NCBI RefSeq assembly: GCF_965262965.1
Contig: NZ_OZ253573.1
Location: 2,542,001 to 2,606,000, forward strand
Origin: Poriferisodalis sp965262965
GTDB taxonomy: Bacteria > Actinomycetota > Acidimicrobiia > Acidimicrobiales > Poriferisodalaceae
Length of the DNA: 64,000 bases
Direction: 5' to 3'
Positions 60,977-64,000 of this stretch are shown here, one piece after another. Positions within the stretch are counted from its first letter, which is position 1. The number at the start of each line of letters is the position of its first letter. A program made the translations under genes and the position numbers. The notes under the pieces were generated by a model, which saw nothing but the letters and a program-made list of their open reading frames with translations, was not told where the DNA came from and searched no databases.

Positions 60977-61321
60977 ATGCTGACACTTGAGATTCGCAAC
61001 ACTGAGACAGCCACCAAGGATGCGTGGCGCGTCGACGGCCGCTGCCGAGACCTCGTGGGCACGATGACCCACCTGTTCTTCTCGGAGGACTACTACGAGA
61101 TCGCGCGGGCGAAGGCCATCTGCTCGATCTGCCCGGTCTCGAAAGAGTGCTTCGCCGCTGCCACAACCCGACATGAACCGTGGGGCGTGTGGGGTGGTGA
61201 GCTCTTCGAGAACGGCAGGGTCTGCAGGGACAAGCGTCCCCGTGGGCGGCCTCCCAAACGGCCACGTCCCCAGCTCGCAATCGAGGAGGTTCCCCTGCCT
61301 CCCGATCTGGTGCGCGCCTGA
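60977..61321 (+). CDS. whiB7: WhiB7-like transcription factor
   Basis: A 114-residue WhiB protein with four cluster cysteines (C23, C49, C52, C58), the EPWGVWGGELF turn (68-78) and an AT-hook KRPRGRPPKRPR (86-97). The turn followed by an RGRP AT-hook is specific to WhiB7, the activator of intrinsic antibiotic resistance genes, which binds SigA and AT-rich DNA upstream of -35 boxes. AAAGGAAG precedes the ATG at a normal distance. A strong hairpin lies upstream, in keeping with the attenuation known for mycobacterial whiB7. Confidence 0.9.
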   Translation: MLTLEIRNTETATKDAWRVDGRCRDLVGTMTHLFFSEDYYEIARAKAICSICPVSKECFAAATTRHEPWGVWGGELFENGRVCRDKRPRGRPPKRPRPQLAIEEVPLPPDLVRA

Positions 61322-61352
61322 GTCATCCCCCTGCGAGGCGCGCCCAGAGCCG

Positions 61353-61390
61353 CCCGCTGCACGGCAGTCCCGCGACTGCCGTGCAGCGGG
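61353..61390 (+). terminator. 17-bp perfect hairpin after whiB7, no U-run
   Basis: CCCGCTGCACGGCAGTC, loop ccgc, GACTGCCGTGCAGCGGG: a perfect 17-bp stem starting 31 bases after the whiB7 stop. There is no T-run after it. It may be a U-less actinobacterial terminator, a protective 3' hairpin, or part of a structured RNA with the next element. Confidence 0.65.
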
Positions 61391-61445
61391 TGCATCAGGT
61401 CGAACACAGCCGATGGCCGCTGCTCCCCCAGCAGGCGCATCGCCC

Positions 61446-61509
61446 ACGGCCCGCTCCGGAGGACTGAGGCTGCCCGAAATGGGCGGCTGACAGCCCCGGA
61501 GCGGGCCGT
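61446..61509 (+). other. nested palindromic element between whiB7 and the thioredoxin gene
   Basis: An outer perfect 14-bp stem (61446-61459 with 61496-61509) encloses an inner hairpin GCTGCCC-gaaat-GGGCGGC (61469-61487), giving a two-level structure over 64 bases, followed by TTT. The remaining bases up to 61602 hold no gene that I can support. It may be a terminator for either strand or a small structured RNA; I recognise no riboswitch class. Confidence 0.6.
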
Positions 61510-61602
61510 TTGGCCCCACAAGCGAAAGCGGTGCGGGGACACCGACCCGAGACTCCAGAGCGCCCAAAGGCACGCAGGAGCGACAAGTAGCCTCGCGGCG
61601 GC

Positions 61603-62283
61603 ATGGACTCACCGCACGGCGCGCGTTGGCGTACGCAGCTCCGGGGCTGGCGCGGGAGTGTGTTTGCCTTGCTTGGCGTCTATGCGCTTGGGGCCACGGC
61701 GTTCGTGCTGGCAGGGGGCGGTCGACCGGAGATGACCTCGCTGGTGGCCATGGAAGCCGAAGTGGAGGGACGCTCCGCGACCGGCGGCAGTGCAGCCGAC
61801 GCGGGTTTGTCAGCAGTGACTGCGCCGACGGACTGCAGCAGCATCGACCCTGCCACCAACTCCGAAAACACCAGCCTCGACGACGTCCACGCGCTTGGCT
61901 TCGCGACATTCGACGAACTTCCGGCCGCATTTGCCGGCTACCAGGGCTGCCCGCTGATCGTGAACTTCTTTGCGAGCTGGTGCGTGCCGTGCGTTGCCGA
62001 GATGCCCGACTTCCAGCAGTTCTGGGTCGACCACGGCTCCGATGTGGCGGTCCTCGGTCTCGCCTTCCAAGATCCTCCCGAGCAGGCACTGTCCACCGTG
62101 GCCGATCGCGGGGTCACCTACCCCACCGGCATGGACGACCGCGAACTGTTCGTGGACTTCGGCGGGCTGGGAATGCCCACGACGGTCTTCGTGTCGCCGC
62201 AGGGCCAGATCCTCGAGACTCACAGCGGGTTGCTGACGCTCGCCGACATCATCAGCCGGGCGACGGAGCACTACGGACTATGA
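61603..62283 (+). CDS. TlpA/ResA-like membrane-anchored thioredoxin
   Basis: A 226-residue protein with one N-terminal hydrophobic segment (~17-38) and an extracytoplasmic thioredoxin domain. The active site is WCVPC (126-130). MDDRELFVDFGGLGMPTTVFV contains the cis-Pro loop. Such proteins reduce the CXXCH cysteines of apocytochromes c, receiving electrons from CcdA, whose gene follows. The same pairing (thioredoxin then CcdA) occurs near hemL in mycobacteria. The intervening 88 bases are filled by a tiny coupled ORF. Confidence 0.9.
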   Translation: MDSPHGARWRTQLRGWRGSVFALLGVYALGATAFVLAGGGRPEMTSLVAMEAEVEGRSATGGSAADAGLSAVTAPTDCSSIDPATNSENTSLDDVHALGFATFDELPAAFAGYQGCPLIVNFFASWCVPCVAEMPDFQQFWVDHGSDVAVLGLAFQDPPEQALSTVADRGVTYPTGMDDRELFVDFGGLGMPTTVFVSPQGQILETHSGLLTLADIISRATEHYGL

Positions 62284-62375
62284 ACGAACGACGGGCGGTG
62301 AGCGAAACGATGTTGAATCCATCCGGCGCGCACAAGCCGGTCGCACACGCGAGCACGCAGGCAGCGGGCCGATGA
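62280..62375 (+). CDS. possible 31-residue linker ORF between thioredoxin and ccdA
   Basis: Its ATG overlaps the thioredoxin gene's stop (ATGA at 62280-62283), and its TGA overlaps the ccdA start (ATGA at 62372-62375). The peptide (MNERRAVSETMLNPSGAHKP and 11 more residues) has no recognisable feature. It contains the only route for continuous ribosome traffic across the gap. The same design is at 33407-33472. Confidence 0.45.
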   Translation: MNERRAVSETMLNPSGAHKPVAHASTQAAGR

Positions 62376-63289
62376 ACGGTGCACGTCTGACGTTTGCCTT
62401 CACCGCCGGAATCGTGGCGACGGTGAATCCCTGCGGGTTTGCGATGCTGCCCGCTTATCTCTCGTTCTTCTTGGGCATCGACCGGCGAGCGGGTGAGGGG
62501 AGTTCGCGCGCCGGTGTCGGTCGGGCGCTCGCCACCGGAGCAGTCGTGACGGGCGGCATCGTTGCCGTGTTCGGCATCGTGGGCATCGCCCTCTCGGCGG
62601 GCCTGAACGCCCTGCGCGACTACGTCCCGTGGGCTGCCATCTTCATCGGCATCGGTCTCATCGGACTCGGCATAGCGATTCTGGCGGGCTTCCGGCTCAC
62701 GGTCATCCTGCCGAAGTTCGAGCGAGGCGGTACCGGACGAGACGTTCGCTCGCTCTTCTTGTTCGGCGTCAGCTACGCGGTGGCATCGGTGTCGTGCGGG
62801 CTCGCCACGTTCCTCGTCGTCGTGACGGCTTCCGCCGGCGACGACAGCCTCGTCGGCGGCGTGGTGTCGTTCGTGCTGTACGCGCTGGGCATGGGCCTGG
62901 TGCTCACGTCGCTGGCCGTCAGTCTGGCACTCGCACGGGGATGGCTGCTGGGGAAGCTGCGGGCGCTGATGCGTCACACCGACACGATCGCCGCGGTGCT
63001 GATGATTGCGGCGGGCGCGTTCACCGTCTGGTACTGGATCATCGACCTGACCGACCGCAGCGATGACGGGCTGGTGGTGACCGTCGAGCGCTGGAGCAGC
63101 AGCGTGAGCAACTGGGTTGCGTCCGTCGGCGGGGTCCGCCTGGGGCTCGTCATGAGCATCGTGCTGGCCGTCGGCGGCATGGCGATGGTGCTGACAGATC
63201 GAGGCGACGACGCTGACGCGGCGGCGTCCGACGTCGATGAAGCTCCCAAACCGCACCAAGCAGACAGTGCCGCCGAGATGCTGAACTGA
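62372..63289 (+). CDS. ccdA: cytochrome c biogenesis protein CcdA
   Basis: A 305-residue membrane protein of the CcdA/DsbD-beta family with six or more helices. NPCGFAMLPAYLSFFLG holds the first redox cysteine (C21) and ASVSCGLATFLVV the second. It carries electrons from cytoplasmic thioredoxin to the external TlpA-like protein for c-type cytochrome maturation, in keeping with the cytochromes c encoded in the window. A further helix and an acidic C-terminal tail (DDADAAASDVDEAP) extend the usual ~240 residues. CcsA/CcsB ligase genes are not in the window. Confidence 0.92.
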   Translation: MNGARLTFAFTAGIVATVNPCGFAMLPAYLSFFLGIDRRAGEGSSRAGVGRALATGAVVTGGIVAVFGIVGIALSAGLNALRDYVPWAAIFIGIGLIGLGIAILAGFRLTVILPKFERGGTGRDVRSLFLFGVSYAVASVSCGLATFLVVVTASAGDDSLVGGVVSFVLYALGMGLVLTSLAVSLALARGWLLGKLRALMRHTDTIAAVLMIAAGAFTVWYWIIDLTDRSDDGLVVTVERWSSSVSNWVASVGGVRLGLVMSIVLAVGGMAMVLTDRGDDADAAASDVDEAPKPHQADSAAEMLN

Positions 63290-63295
63290 ATCGCT

Positions 63296-63994
63296 GTGGC
63301 ACTGCACCTGGCCGACCGCACGCTTCTCGACGCCGAACGGCCCTTTGCAGCGTTGCTCGGCCGGCCGGGTGTGAGCGAGGTGCTGCAGCTGCGCTCGAAG
63401 TTCGGCTTCATGGCGTTTCACGGCGGCTGGCTCGAAGAGATCACCGACGACATCGCGATCACCGCCGCAGAGCGAAGCGGCGCCTCGGTGTATGCGTGCC
63501 TGCAAGGCCCCGACGACCAGTGGCACCTGCCGAGCCACTGCTTCGACCCTGCGGACTCAGCGGTGCTCGCTGCGTTCCTGGACCATGTCGATGTCGTCGT
63601 GGCGGTCCATGGCTTCGGCAGCCCACGTCTGCTGCGAGCGGTGCTGCTGGGCGGCCGCAATCGCACGCTGGCGTCCCACGTTGCCGTGCACTTGATCGGA
63701 CGGCTGCCGCACTACGAGATCCTTCACCGTCTCGACGACATCCCCCGCTCCCTGGCAGGGCAGCATCCGTGCAACCCTTGCAACCTGCCCCGCGATGGCG
63801 GCGTGCAGATAGAGCTGCCCCCACGCATCCGCGGCAAGAGCCCGATGTGGACGGGATTCCGAGGGCCCGGCCGGGTACCCCATCACGAAGCGCTTATCGA
63901 GGGCCTGGCAGCGGCAGCTCGCGCATGGTCGCCCACCGAGGGCCTGGCAGGCGATCGTCGCGAGCAGGTGCCCGAACCGTCGCTCGCCGGCTGA
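63296..63994 (+). CDS. poly-gamma-glutamate hydrolase-like protein
   Basis: A 232-residue protein resembling the phage-type poly-gamma-glutamate hydrolase family (DUF867). The zinc-site-like pieces are in order: FMAFHGGWLEEITDDIA, a HLPSHCFD segment, VVAVHGFG, GGRNRTLA and NPCNLPRDGGVQIELPPRIR. Relatives cleave poly-gamma-glutamate, but chromosomal members without phage context have unknown substrates. No signal peptide is visible. GTG at 63296 lies six bases after the ccdA stop. Confidence 0.75.
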   Translation: MALHLADRTLLDAERPFAALLGRPGVSEVLQLRSKFGFMAFHGGWLEEITDDIAITAAERSGASVYACLQGPDDQWHLPSHCFDPADSAVLAAFLDHVDVVVAVHGFGSPRLLRAVLLGGRNRTLASHVAVHLIGRLPHYEILHRLDDIPRSLAGQHPCNPCNLPRDGGVQIELPPRIRGKSPMWTGFRGPGRVPHHEALIEGLAAAARAWSPTEGLAGDRREQVPEPSLAG

Positions 63995-64000
63995 GGGATT

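Noticed and set aside
61322..61602. Cobalamin or other riboswitch before the thioredoxin gene
   Set aside because: No consensus box of any class that I know; the hairpins are simple perfect stems.

Overview
The window is one contiguous stretch of a high-GC, Gram-positive-type actinobacterial chromosome. Support comes from a WhiB7-like regulator, the mycothiol glycosyltransferase MshA beside a YbjN-family gene, the proC-hemA-hemC-hemD-hemL order, many GTG/TTG starts and apparently leaderless or tightly ATGA-coupled genes. Two complete-looking complex I operons side by side plus a split cytochrome b/Rieske cluster suggest a deep-branching aerobic lineage such as Acidimicrobiia; this placement is an inference.

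Layout. (1) 1-1002: 5' part of acetyl-CoA synthetase, cut by the window edge. (2) 1144-8461: an anti-phage island inserted in the 3' end of a MidA/NDUFAF7-type methyltransferase gene. A displaced 3' gene end lies at 1144-1371 and the intact gene at 7433-8461. Between them are a four-gene type III CBASS operon on the minus strand (CD-NTase, HORMA, TRIP13-like ATPase, Cap4 nuclease-SAVED) and a divergent RloA/RloB (AbiL-like) pair on the plus strand. (3) 8630-19490: an 11-gene complex I operon (nuoABCDHIJKLMN, no EFG). (4) 19573-20777: an internally deleted PfkB kinase remnant and a RHH/PIN toxin-antitoxin pair whose toxin lacks the first PIN aspartate. (5) 20837-36384: a full 14-gene complex I operon (nuoA-N). 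(6) 36500-41916: a split cytochrome b (b6/subunit IV-like), Rieske protein, dihaem cytochrome c, 2[4Fe-4S] ferredoxin and two membrane proteins of unknown function. (7) 42350-45815: a monohaem cytochrome c, a geranylgeranyl reductase-family flavoprotein and a DUF4143-type ATPase with a leaderless-looking promoter. (8) 45966-55433: tetrapyrrole, proline and mycothiol genes, all on the minus strand. (9) 55526-63994: histidine phosphatase, tRNA-Lys, dUTPase, K+ channel, oligoribonuclease, an MBL-fold hydrolase, a whiB7-like gene with an attenuator-like leader, TlpA-like thioredoxin, CcdA and a poly-gamma-glutamate hydrolase-like protein.

How it fits together. Regions 3-7 form a respiratory super-cluster: NADH (14-subunit complex) and possibly reduced ferredoxin (11-subunit complex) to menaquinone, then through the Rieske/cytochrome b complex to membrane-bound cytochromes c. 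Haem precursors (hem genes) and the CcdA/TlpA thiol pathway for cytochrome c maturation are nearby. The MidA methyltransferase adjoins the 11-subunit operon, and only that operon's NuoD keeps the arginine that NDUFAF7 modifies in mitochondria. Several short tandem repeats (12, 15, 16 and 30 bp) and two tiny ORFs coupled by ATGA at both ends are further unusual traits.
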